5,943 nucleotides of DNA. It comes from Candidatus Heimdallarchaeota archaeon. Its GTDB lineage: Archaea; Asgardarchaeota; Heimdallarchaeia; Heimdallarchaeales; Heimdallarchaeaceae. Each line of letters begins with the position of its first letter. The stretch's first letter is position 1. A program made the position numbers and the translations under genes. The notes beneath the pieces were generated by a model. The model saw only the letters and a program-made list of their open reading frames with translations. It was not told the DNA's origin and did no database searches. The stretch covers positions 1 to 5,943 of the forward strand of contig DAOVRE010000117.1 of the NCBI GenBank assembly GCA_030628305.1. The letters run 5' to 3'. Shown here in pieces: positions 1 to 5,235 of this stretch.

Positions 1-977
1 CATCACAAGGTAGTCATGCTACTTTCATAACACATGCTCATACTGATCATTCCGTAGCTTTTCCCGATGCAGCATCTAAGGTTTTCTCCACAAAAGTAGC
101 TAGTGAGTTATATGAAAAACTAACCACAAAAAAACCAAAAAATACACGTTACTTTACTTTTGGGAAGACACAAAAAATAGAAGATATAGAAGTGAAATTC
201 ATTCCTGCGGGTCATTTATTAGGTGCAGCGCAGATATTGTTCTATTTTCCTAACATGACGATTTGTTATACCGGCGATATAAGTACAGATGAAATGATTA
301 CTGTACCAAAAGCTAAAGTCCCGGATGACGATATTGACATATTGATTACCGAAGCAACTTATGGAACTAAAGATCTTTATTTTGATACAAGGGAAAGAAC
401 AAAAATATCTCTTCTAAAATGGATTGCAAAAAACTTACAAAAAAAATACACACCAGTTATTAATTTGGGTCATCTTGGGGCAGCACAAGAGCTTATTGCT
501 TTCCTAAACAACATGCTTTCTGTCGACATCTTTTGTGACACTAGAACTAGTAGAATAAATCAAACTTACAAAGATTACAAGGTTCCATTGAACTGGGAAA
601 ACTTTGAAGAGATAGACGTAAGTATATTTGAGCCAGAAAACACTGTTGTGCTTCTCCCCCGAGCATGTAATAACCTTCCTCACTTTTTAGATGGTTATAA
701 AATTTCAAGGGGAATGGTAACTGGACAAGCAGCAAGATTCGCTTACAGAAAATTCGATCAAACATTTCCTTTCTCTATGCATGCTAATAGTCAAGAACTT
801 GTAAATTATGCTGAGAAAATCAAACCAAAAAAGGTGTATACTCTATATGGTTTCGACTCTGAACTGGCAGCGTTGATAAGACACAAATTAAAAATCCCCG
901 CAAGACCATTAAAACTTGCAGACAAAAAACCAACATTAGATGAATATCTAAAAGAAAGCAAAGAAAATGGAGTTTGA
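1..977 (+). CDS. MBL-fold/beta-CASP exonuclease, Artemis/ligase-associated type (5' partial)
   Basis: The reading frame is open from base 3, so the gene starts left of the window; a GTG at 192 is only an internal Val. 324 residues are visible. The metal-binding HxHxDH motif is intact (HAHTDH, bases 33-50), followed by the AGHLLGAAQ histidine loop (His codon 213-215), the Asp of TGD (visible residue 92) and the beta-CASP motif TEATYG (116-121). The C-terminal part has SMHAN and TLYGF where relatives usually show SDHAD and THGY/VHG. The compact length, AGHxLGxAQ and the short beta-CASP insert resemble the COG1236 ligase-associated/Artemis-like exonucleases (about 330-360 residues) more than the longer KH-containing aCPSF RNA nucleases. 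The likely role is zinc-dependent nucleic-acid hydrolysis in the cytoplasm; whether the substrate is DNA or RNA cannot be settled. No ligase gene is visible here. The gene is convergent with spt5, 11 bp away. Confidence 0.88.
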   Translation, partial: SQGSHATFITHAHTDHSVAFPDAASKVFSTKVASELYEKLTTKKPKNTRYFTFGKTQKIEDIEVKFIPAGHLLGAAQILFYFPNMTICYTGDISTDEMITVPKAKVPDDDIDILITEATYGTKDLYFDTRERTKISLLKWIAKNLQKKYTPVINLGHLGAAQELIAFLNNMLSVDIFCDTRTSRINQTYKDYKVPLNWENFEEIDVSIFEPENTVVLLPRACNNLPHFLDGYKISRGMVTGQAARFAYRKFDQTFPFSMHANSQELVNYAEKIKPKKVYTLYGFDSELAALIRHKLKIPARPLKLADKKPTLDEYLKESKENGV

Positions 978-983
978 AAAAAA
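977..983 (-). terminator. T-run terminator after spt5
   Basis: Read on the minus strand, seven consecutive T residues follow the spt5 stop codon within about 6 bases. There is no hairpin, as expected for archaeal T-tract termination. The run overlaps the last base of the convergent nuclease stop codon. Confidence 0.5.
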
Positions 984-988
984 GAAGA

Positions 989-1480
989 TTATAGTAAATA
1001 TTCGCTTTCTTCTTCAGTTTTTTCTGTTGATTTTTCAATCACTCGAACTGCATCACCAGATATTTTTACGGGTATTTGTAGATCCATTGCTAGAAGTTCA
1101 ACGGTTACTTCTTCTTTTCCTATATTTATATCTATGACTCTTGCTCTTGACCCTTTGAATGGTCCACTAATTACCTCAACAATATCATAAATATCTACAC
1201 CCTCTATAACAGGTCTTGGTATTAGAAAGTGATCTAATTGTTCAATTGGAATTTCTTCAGCTCTAGAAGCTCTAGGTCTTTTACGAACGTGCCTCATTCC
1301 TTCAACTAGAAGTTCGACTTCATCTATAGATTCAGCTTCAACAAAGATATATCCTTTTAACCCTCCAGGCACTAACACAGAATAGATTTTGAGATGGGGG
1401 CGAAACTCTGCTCTACGATTTAAGTGTTCACTTAAGGATTGTTCTTGACCCATTGTTGTTCTAAGAGCATATATTGGCAT
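989..1480 (-). CDS. spt5: Transcription elongation factor Spt5 (archaeal NusG homologue)
   Basis: This 163-residue protein has the archaeal Spt5 layout. An NGN domain covers about residues 1-85, beginning MPIYALRTTMGQEQ and containing the hallmark GLKGYIFVEA strand. A KOW domain follows at about 95-150, with SGPFKGSRARVIDI and a second strand EEVTVELL. The Glu-rich tail is short. With Spt4 (not in this window) it binds the RNA polymerase clamp and supports processive elongation and transcription-translation coupling. It is the last gene of the uL11-secE-spt5 transcription unit, 13 bp after secE. A GAAGTGAT Shine-Dalgarno-like stretch lies just before the ATG, consistent with this start and with translation from a polycistronic message. 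Length and motifs are normal for the family. Confidence 0.96.
   Translation of the reverse strand: MPIYALRTTMGQEQSLSEHLNRRAEFRPHLKIYSVLVPGGLKGYIFVEAESIDEVELLVEGMRHVRKRPRASRAEEIPIEQLDHFLIPRPVIEGVDIYDIVEVISGPFKGSRARVIDINIGKEEVTVELLAMDLQIPVKISGDAVRVIEKSTEKTEEESEYLL
1018..1035 (+). terminator. T-rich terminator of the nuclease gene, inside spt5
   Basis: Runs of six (1018-1023) and five (1031-1035) T residues lie 40-60 bases past the nuclease stop codon, within the 3' end of the opposite-strand spt5 gene, where they encode its Lys/Glu-rich tail. They are a plausible archaeal T-tract terminator, but Lys codons alone would also produce such runs. Confidence 0.35.
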
Positions 1481-1493
1481 ATTATCACTTCTT

Positions 1494-1685
1494 TTATGAA
1501 ATTGCGCTTATAATCGCATTAAATAGTAAGCTAAGAACGTATCCAATTGCTCCAATTACTACTACACCTATTGCACTCATTTTGGTTGTAATAGATAATT
1601 CTCGCCTAGTTGGAAGTTTAGCGTGACGTAGTAATCGCCTACTACTAGAAATGAAATCTCTGGTTTTTAGTATTACTTTACTCAT
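1494..1685 (-). CDS. secE: Preprotein translocase subunit SecE (Sec61-gamma)
   Basis: The protein is 63 residues, the normal size of archaeal SecE. It starts with a basic amphipathic helix (about residues 8-32) containing the conserved KLPTRREL segment that lies on the cytoplasmic membrane face. A single transmembrane helix follows (about 36-60, rich in Ile, Val, Gly, Leu). SecE clamps the two halves of SecY in the membrane translocon. The ATG is preceded by GAGG at 8 bases spacing (1694-1697 on the plus strand), which supports this start. It sits between uL11 (64 bp upstream) and spt5 (13 bp downstream). The secE-spt5 pairing is widely conserved in archaea and is strong contextual support for so short a gene. 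Confidence 0.93.
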   Translation of the reverse strand: MSKVILKTRDFISSSRRLLRHAKLPTRRELSITTKMSAIGVVVIGAIGYVLSLLFNAIISAIS

Positions 1686-1749
1686 TGATTCTTCCTCACA
1701 AACGTAATGTACTTGTTGATTTTTTAATTGTTCTGTTAATGAACCCTCT

Positions 1750-2247
1750 TTACATTTCAGATGCTTTTAGTAAATCGTCATACTTTCCTGCATCAATTTC
1801 CTTTTGAATATCACGAGAATCTTTACCTTCACAAGTTACACCCATACAAACCATTGTACCAAGAATTTCTTTGCATGCTGCACTCAAGGTAGTAGCAGAT
1901 AAATCATTCCATTTAGCTTTTGCAGCATCAATTAATTGTGGAAATGTAATATTGCCTACTATCTCTTGATTTGGCATCCCTGAGGCTTTGGTAACACCTG
2001 CTGCTTTAAGAACAAGGGCAGAAGCGGGAGGAATGCCTATTTCAATTTCAAAGGTTTTTGCTTTTTTCTTTACAATTACTTTTACGGGAACTTTCATTCC
2101 TTGGTAAGCTTTAGTTTTATCATTGATTTCATCAACTATTGCTTTAATATTAACTCCAAGCGGACCTAATGCCGGACCCATTGCTCCTCCAGGAGAAGCT
2201 TTTCCGCCATCCACAAGTAAGTCTACTATGACAATGTCAGCGCTCAT
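1750..2247 (-). CDS. rpl11: 50S ribosomal protein uL11 (L11, archaeal type)
   Basis: This 165-residue protein carries the typical archaeal uL11 features. The N-terminal domain has the Gly/Pro-rich GGAMGPALGPLGVN loop (about residues 20-33), followed by KAYQGMKVPVKVIV. The rRNA-binding C-terminal domain contains IPPASALVLKAAG (73-85) and a KEILGTMVCMGVTCEGK segment (about 126-142). It ends with the archaeal extension that includes DIQKEIDAGKYDDLL. uL11 binds 23S rRNA at the GTPase centre, at the base of the ribosomal stalk. A GAGG motif eight bases before the ATG supports the start. It is the first gene of its operon, whereas archaea usually carry uL11 after secE-spt5 and before uL1-uL10-P1; see findings. 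Confidence 0.97.
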   Translation of the reverse strand: MSADIVIVDLLVDGGKASPGGAMGPALGPLGVNIKAIVDEINDKTKAYQGMKVPVKVIVKKKAKTFEIEIGIPPASALVLKAAGVTKASGMPNQEIVGNITFPQLIDAAKAKWNDLSATTLSAACKEILGTMVCMGVTCEGKDSRDIQKEIDAGKYDDLLKASEM

Positions 2248-2254
2248 TTTCTAT

Positions 2255-2260
2255 TCCTCT
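2255..2260 (-). promoter_or_regulatory. Shine-Dalgarno site of uL11
   Basis: Minus-strand AGAGGA lies seven bases before the uL11 ATG. It is complementary to the pyrimidine-rich end of 16S rRNA and supports the annotated start and a leadered transcript. Confidence 0.6.
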
Positions 2261-2297
2261 TAATATGTTAAGTGCAAATCAGAAGCATAATATACTG

Positions 2298-2305
2298 TAC
2301 TTAAA
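2298..2305 (-). promoter_or_regulatory. Candidate TATA box of the uL11-secE-spt5 operon
   Basis: On the minus strand this reads TTTAAGTA, preceded by a short purine-containing stretch that could serve as BRE. Its centre is about 26 bases from a likely start near 2275, giving a leader of roughly 27 nt that includes the GAGG ribosome-binding site. The match to the archaeal TATA consensus is moderate, and overlapping AT-rich words nearby make the exact position uncertain. Confidence 0.4.
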
Positions 2306-2410
2306 GGTAACGATTTTTAACCAAAGATACAAAACTTAATCTAAGATTTTATATTTCACCCTAAAGTAAAAGATAGAGGGGTAAGGGGCTTTTTTTCTTT
2401 AATCAAAATG

Positions 2411-2420
2411 TTTATAATAA
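2411..2420 (+). promoter_or_regulatory. Candidate TATA box of the Sm-eL37 unit
   Basis: TTTATAATAA is preceded by A-rich TCAAAATG, which could be the BRE. A start about 25 bases downstream, near 2440, would give a leader of about 20 nt that includes GGAG at 2451-2454, eight bases before the Sm ATG. This is the best TATA-like match in the divergent region. Confidence 0.5.
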
Positions 2421-2462
2421 AAGCTTAAAGATTTGAGAACGTAAGGATTTGGAGTAGTAACA

Positions 2463-2690
2463 ATGAGTTCGAACAAACCCATGGACATATTAAATCAAGC
2501 TCGAGAAAGTAGAGTTCTAATTCGACTAAGGGGAAACCGCCGTATGAGAGGAATTCTCAAAAACTATGATATTCACTTGAATCTCACTCTTGAAGATGCT
2601 GAGGAAATTGGTGAATCTGGTAGTAAGAAATTAGGAGACATTATAGTTCGTGGTGATAATGTCATTATGATTAGTCCCCCTCCAAAATAA
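2463..2690 (+). CDS. Sm-like (LSm) RNA-binding protein
   Basis: This 75-residue protein is a single Sm domain. The Sm1 motif spans about residues 17-47 and includes GNRRMRGILKNYDIHLNLTL, with the Asp-x-His-x-Asn RNA-loop residues D36, H38 and N40. The Sm2 motif is IIVRGDNV (about 60-67), with the Arg-Gly-Asp that completes the uridine-binding pocket. Archaeal Sm proteins form heptameric rings that bind U-rich RNA and associate with RNA-processing and tRNA-maturation factors. GGAG eight bases before the ATG supports the start. The gene is followed after 20 bp by eL37, a linkage commonly seen in archaea, so the two are probably co-transcribed. Confidence 0.96.
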   Translation: MSSNKPMDILNQARESRVLIRLRGNRRMRGILKNYDIHLNLTLEDAEEIGESGSKKLGDIIVRGDNVIMISPPPK

Positions 2691-2710
2691 TTAGCTGGAA
2701 GTAGAAAAAC

Positions 2711-2875
2711 ATGACAAAGGGAACACCATCATTTGGAAGACATAATAAGAAATCTACACACATAGTTTGTAGAAGATGTGGCAGGCACTCTTTCCACAAA
2801 CGTCACAAAGAATGTGCAGCTTGTGGATTTGGAAGGACAAAGAAAATCCGTAATTATGCTTGGCATAGGCACTAA
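2711..2875 (+). CDS. rpl37e: 50S ribosomal protein eL37 (L37e)
   Basis: This 54-residue gene begins [14 protein letters not shown], the typical eL37 N-terminus. It has a zinc ribbon of two Cys-x-x-Cys pairs: C20-RR-C23 and C35-AA-C38, separated by 11 residues. The segment [20 protein letters not shown] is the conserved rRNA-contacting end. It is a structural protein of the large subunit, found in archaea and eukaryotes but not bacteria. It lies 20 bp after the Sm gene on the same strand, with a weak GGAAG site (2698-2702) before the ATG, and is probably in the same transcript. The length is slightly below some homologues (55-62 residues), but all four zinc ligands are present, so it looks functional. 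Confidence 0.95.
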   Translation: MTKGTPSFGRHNKKSTHIVCRRCGRHSFHKRHKECAACGFGRTKKIRNYAWHRH

Positions 2876-2879
2876 CTAA

Positions 2880-2927
2880 TTTTTACGTTAATTTAGTCTC
2901 TTACTATTTATATTGGAGATAAAAATT
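2880..2927 (+). promoter_or_regulatory. eL37-tRNA spacer: weak terminator and tRNA TATA candidates
   Basis: Five T residues at 2880-2884 could end the Sm-eL37 transcript. TTAATTTA (2888-2895) and TATTTATATT (2905-2914) are both TATA-like. The first is spaced for a start a few bases before the tRNA, while the second is too close to be the box for a leadered precursor. I cannot choose between independent transcription and read-through from eL37. Confidence 0.3.
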
Positions 2928-3004
2928 GGGCCGGTAGATCAGCTTGGAAGATCGCTTCCTTGGCATGGAAGAGGCCGCGAGTTCGAGTCTCGCCCGGTCC
3001 ACCA
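2928..3004 (+). tRNA. tRNA-Ala (anticodon GGC), CCA encoded
   Basis: The cloverleaf folds by hand without mismatches. The acceptor stem is 2928-2934 with 2994-3000. The D-stem is GATC/GATC (2937-2940 with 2950-2953), with G18-G19 in its loop. The anticodon stem is CTTCC/GGAAG (2955-2959 with 2967-2971), and its loop TTGGCAT gives anticodon GGC at 2962-2964. The variable loop has 5 nt. The T-stem GCGAG/CTCGC (2977-2981 with 2989-2993) carries the TTCGAGT loop. The third acceptor pair is G:U (2930 with 2998), the universal alanine identity element. The discriminator is A3001, and CCA at 3002-3004 is genomically encoded. There is no intron. It decodes GCC and GCU. Confidence 0.97.
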
Positions 3005-3028
3005 TACTCTTTTAAAACTCTAGAAACA

Positions 3029-3035
3029 TTTTTTT
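3029..3035 (+). terminator. T-run terminator after tRNA-Ala
   Basis: Seven T residues lie 25 bases past the tRNA 3' end in an otherwise empty 123-base spacer. This is typical of archaeal factor-assisted T-tract termination. No hairpin precedes it. Confidence 0.5.
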
Positions 3036-3087
3036 GTACAATATTGACAGCACACTTTGAATACAGAAAACGGTTAGAGTTGGCTTC

Positions 3088-3106
3088 TTAAATAATACTT
3101 ATATAT
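3088..3106 (+). promoter_or_regulatory. Promoter of the solenoid/coiled-coil gene (leaderless or near-leaderless)
   Basis: Two overlapping TATA candidates are visible: TTAAATAA (3088-3095) and TTATATAT (3099-3106). The first would place the start near 3117 (leader of about 10 nt). The second would place it at or next to the ATG at 3128. No convincing Shine-Dalgarno motif precedes the ATG, which fits a leaderless or very short-leader mRNA. Confidence 0.45.
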
Positions 3107-3127
3107 TTAGGTTGCAGTTTTAGAGTT

Positions 3128-4813
3128 ATGGAAAAGTCTTACGATGAGAACCTAGCGAAGCTCATGTCTGAGGCACGTGATTTATTCAAAAGCTCTAACT
3201 TTGCTGAATCAGCAAGAAAATATTGGGAAGCAGCAAAAAAACTAGAAGCAGCTAGGGGACTAGCGCAAGCAGAAGATTTGTATAATGAAGCTATAAAGAA
3301 TTTCATTAGAGCTTCAGAAGATAATAAAGAAAAGAAACAGTATCGTTTGAGTGCTCAAAATCTATTTTATGTAGTCATGATTTTCAAAAGACTTGGAGCA
3401 ATAGATGATTGGAAAGCTGCAACCATGGCAGTGGTTGATGATCTAGTTAATGCAGCGCAGGAGTATCTGTTGTGGAATGAATATGATAAGGGGATAATTT
3501 TAGTGTCAACAGCTTGTTTCTTCTTGTTTTCAATTGAAGAATTTAAAACAGCTGAAAAATACTACACACAATATATAGAGCAGATTAAAGATGATCCTGG
3601 ATTTACTCGAGCTCAACAGATTCTTTTTGCGGCAGGTCACGCCATTCAAGCAGTTAAGAACCTAGATACAAACTCTCTTCTAAATGCTCAACAACTTGTT
3701 GGAAGCCACCTTAAGCCAGGATTAAGTCAAATAACAGGAGATTTGTTCTTTCCAGCTATTGATGATGCTGTCGACACCGTCGTGAAAATCTTCCGGTCTA
3801 AGATTAAACTTCCAAAGATTGTGCCCGAGCTTAAAATCTCTCGTGATTTAGTGTTGGGAGAACCAACAGATCTCTCCATTTTCATCGAGAATGTAGGAGA
3901 AGGAGATGCAAATAATTTAAGTTTTAGTTTCAACATCCCAGAAGGTATCGAAGTTATAGATGGAAATAAGGAATTTTCTGTTGAAAAATTACTACCTCAG
4001 CAGAAAACTGAACATAAGCTTATAATCAGATGCAATTCTTCAAAAGGCGAGATTACTCATGAACTAAGTGTTATCATCACTTTCTATGATCAATTGCAAA
4101 CCAAACAAACCATGATGATGGGTCCTTTTGATTTAATTTTCCGAGAGAAAAGCTTATCAAAAGAACATAAAGATACTCTTGACTCATTAGCTGAACAAAA
4201 CGAAATAAATTACACAAAGTGCTGTGAAAGTAATATTGTTCGAAAAGAAGCATGTGATGTAATGTCTGAATTGGTTTCTTCGATTATAAAAGAATCCAAA
4301 GAAAAGCTTGCGACAGAAGAATTCGAAACAGTTCTTGCTAATATTCAGAACATTAATAGAATATATGAGATTGTTAATAAAATAACAAGCGAGGAATTTC
4401 TAGCACCAATTTATGAGGCTCAAGAAAAGGAACTAACGGAAAAAATTGAGGGCGCTATAGAATTAAAGAAAGAAGAATGGAACAGTGAACTTGAAACCAT
4501 CAAAGTGCAATTATCTGAAGAACATCTCAAAGAGAAAGAAGAATTGAAACTATCGTTTGAAGATGAAAAAGTCGAGTTAGAAAAACAAAAAGAAGAGGAA
4601 TGGAAGGAGCTAATGGAAAAACTCGTACTCAAACATACAGATGATATAAAGGAATTTGAAACCGAACTTATAGAGCAGAAAGAGCAAGAAATGGTAGAAT
4701 TAAATAAAAGGCTAGAACAAGAAAAGAAGAAGGCTCTTGAGGAACAAGAAGCGGTTTTGCGTGATGAATTTCAACGACTTTTATCAGAATCACAAGGCAA
4801 GAAAAGAAGATAA
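3128..4813 (+). CDS. Uncharacterised cytosolic protein: TPR/SNAP-like solenoid, Ig-like beta-sandwich, C-terminal coiled coil
   Basis: I do not recognise a named family for this 561-residue protein. Residues 1-225 are predominantly helical, with TPR-like helix pairs: ARDLFKSSNFAESARKYWEA, then AEDLYNEAIKNFIRA and a later FKTAEKYYTQYI. The pattern recalls alpha-SNAP and similar solenoids. Residues about 230-340 are beta-rich and look like a CARDB/adaptin-ear-type sandwich (LGEPTDLSIFIENVGEGDANNLSFSFNIPEG is its start; LSVIITFYD is near its end). Residues 341-430 are helical again. Residues 430-561 form a long, very charged Glu/Lys coiled coil with heptad-like spacing, ending KKRR. There is no signal peptide or transmembrane segment, so it is probably cytosolic and acts as a scaffold or adaptor. 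It has its own promoter, and its stop codon lies 2 bp from the convergent dehydratase operon. The gene call is firm; the function is open. Confidence 0.9.
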   Translation: MEKSYDENLAKLMSEARDLFKSSNFAESARKYWEAAKKLEAARGLAQAEDLYNEAIKNFIRASEDNKEKKQYRLSAQNLFYVVMIFKRLGAIDDWKAATMAVVDDLVNAAQEYLLWNEYDKGIILVSTACFFLFSIEEFKTAEKYYTQYIEQIKDDPGFTRAQQILFAAGHAIQAVKNLDTNSLLNAQQLVGSHLKPGLSQITGDLFFPAIDDAVDTVVKIFRSKIKLPKIVPELKISRDLVLGEPTDLSIFIENVGEGDANNLSFSFNIPEGIEVIDGNKEFSVEKLLPQQKTEHKLIIRCNSSKGEITHELSVIITFYDQLQTKQTMMMGPFDLIFREKSLSKEHKDTLDSLAEQNEINYTKCCESNIVRKEACDVMSELVSSIIKESKEKLATEEFETVLANIQNINRIYEIVNKITSEEFLAPIYEAQEKELTEKIEGAIELKKEEWNSELETIKVQLSEEHLKEKEELKLSFEDEKVELEKQKEEEWKELMEKLVLKHTDDIKEFETELIEQKEQEMVELNKRLEQEKKKALEEQEAVLRDEFQRLLSESQGKKRR

Positions 4814-4815
4814 TT

Positions 4816-5235
4816 TTATAATTTCACTTTTTCCTTTTTTTGTATTTTAAGTGTTTTTTCAGAAGTATCTATTGTAATTGTATCTCCAGTTTCTACGATA
4901 CTGAAAAGATCTTTATCTGGTAAATCTACCAGCGGAATATCTGCTAATATCGCTCCTGCAATCACAATTGTTTCAGCTTCTTCTGTAACTAGTGCTAACG
5001 GGGAAACATTGTTTACTTTCAAACCATATATTATGTAGGAACCCACGGTTGAGCCCCTTCCTCTTGGAAATACAAAAATAGTATTTTTGAGGTTTTTTCC
5101 GTATATTGGGCTTTCTGAATCTATTACATTCCCGGTTTCAGAGTCAATATCTCCTAAGAATGATATAGGAGAAGGAGAAAACAACACAGTGCCAGTAACC
5201 TTTCCTTCGACAATTGGTCGAATTCCAATTTTCAT
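4816..5235 (-). CDS. Phosphomevalonate dehydratase small subunit (AcnX swivel domain, DUF126)
   Basis: This 139-residue protein is the swivelling-domain subunit of archaeal aconitase X. With the large subunit it dehydrates (R)-5-phosphomevalonate to trans-anhydromevalonate 5-phosphate, the entry to the archaeal modified mevalonate pathway for isoprenoid lipids. Family signatures are visible: ETGNVIDSESPIYGK (33-47), the Gly-rich catalytic-serine loop FPRGRGSTVGSYIIY (56-70, with Ser62), and IVIAGAILADIPLVD (90-104). The tail is Lys-rich. The start shares one A with the stop codon of the large-subunit gene (TAATG), and a GGAGGT site lies inside that gene, so the pair is translationally coupled. 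Assignment to phosphomevalonate rather than another AcnX substrate rests on the archaeal context and the split-subunit form. Confidence 0.93.
   Translation of the reverse strand: MKIGIRPIVEGKVTGTVLFSPSPISFLGDIDSETGNVIDSESPIYGKNLKNTIFVFPRGRGSTVGSYIIYGLKVNNVSPLALVTEEAETIVIAGAILADIPLVDLPDKDLFSIVETGDTITIDTSEKTLKIQKKEKVKL
4828..4859 (+). terminator. T-tract terminator of the coiled-coil gene, inside the dehydratase small-subunit gene
   Basis: Runs of five (4828-4832), seven (4835-4841) and six (4854-4859) T residues begin 15 bases after the plus-strand stop codon. They lie within the opposite-strand Lys-rich tail of the small-subunit gene, so the signal and the coding sequence share the same bases. 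Confidence 0.45.

Noticed and set aside
547..765. Minus-strand open frame within the nuclease gene
   Set aside because: It lies wholly opposite conserved nuclease sequence and its translation shows no recognisable domain.
820..1038. Minus-strand open frame spanning the nuclease/spt5 junction
   Set aside because: It overlaps the ends of two well-supported genes in a different frame; the hydrophobic look comes from antisense Lys codons.
1686..1749. Possible small gene or internal promoter between uL11 and secE
   Set aside because: The 64-base gap has no credible open frame and only generic AT-richness beyond the secE ribosome-binding site.
2928..3127. tRNA-Ala as an integration (att) site for a mobile element
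   Set aside because: No repeat of the tRNA 3' end, integrase or element-like gene is seen downstream; the spacer leads straight to a promoter and an apparently chromosomal gene.
3727..3936. Minus-strand open frame inside the solenoid/beta-sandwich gene
   Set aside because: It is a shadow of the plus-strand gene, with no start signal or family match.
4420..4632. Minus-strand open frame rich in Ser and Phe opposite the coiled coil
   Set aside because: It is the antisense of Glu/Lys codons of the coiled-coil gene. Low complexity, no ribosome-binding site and no family features.
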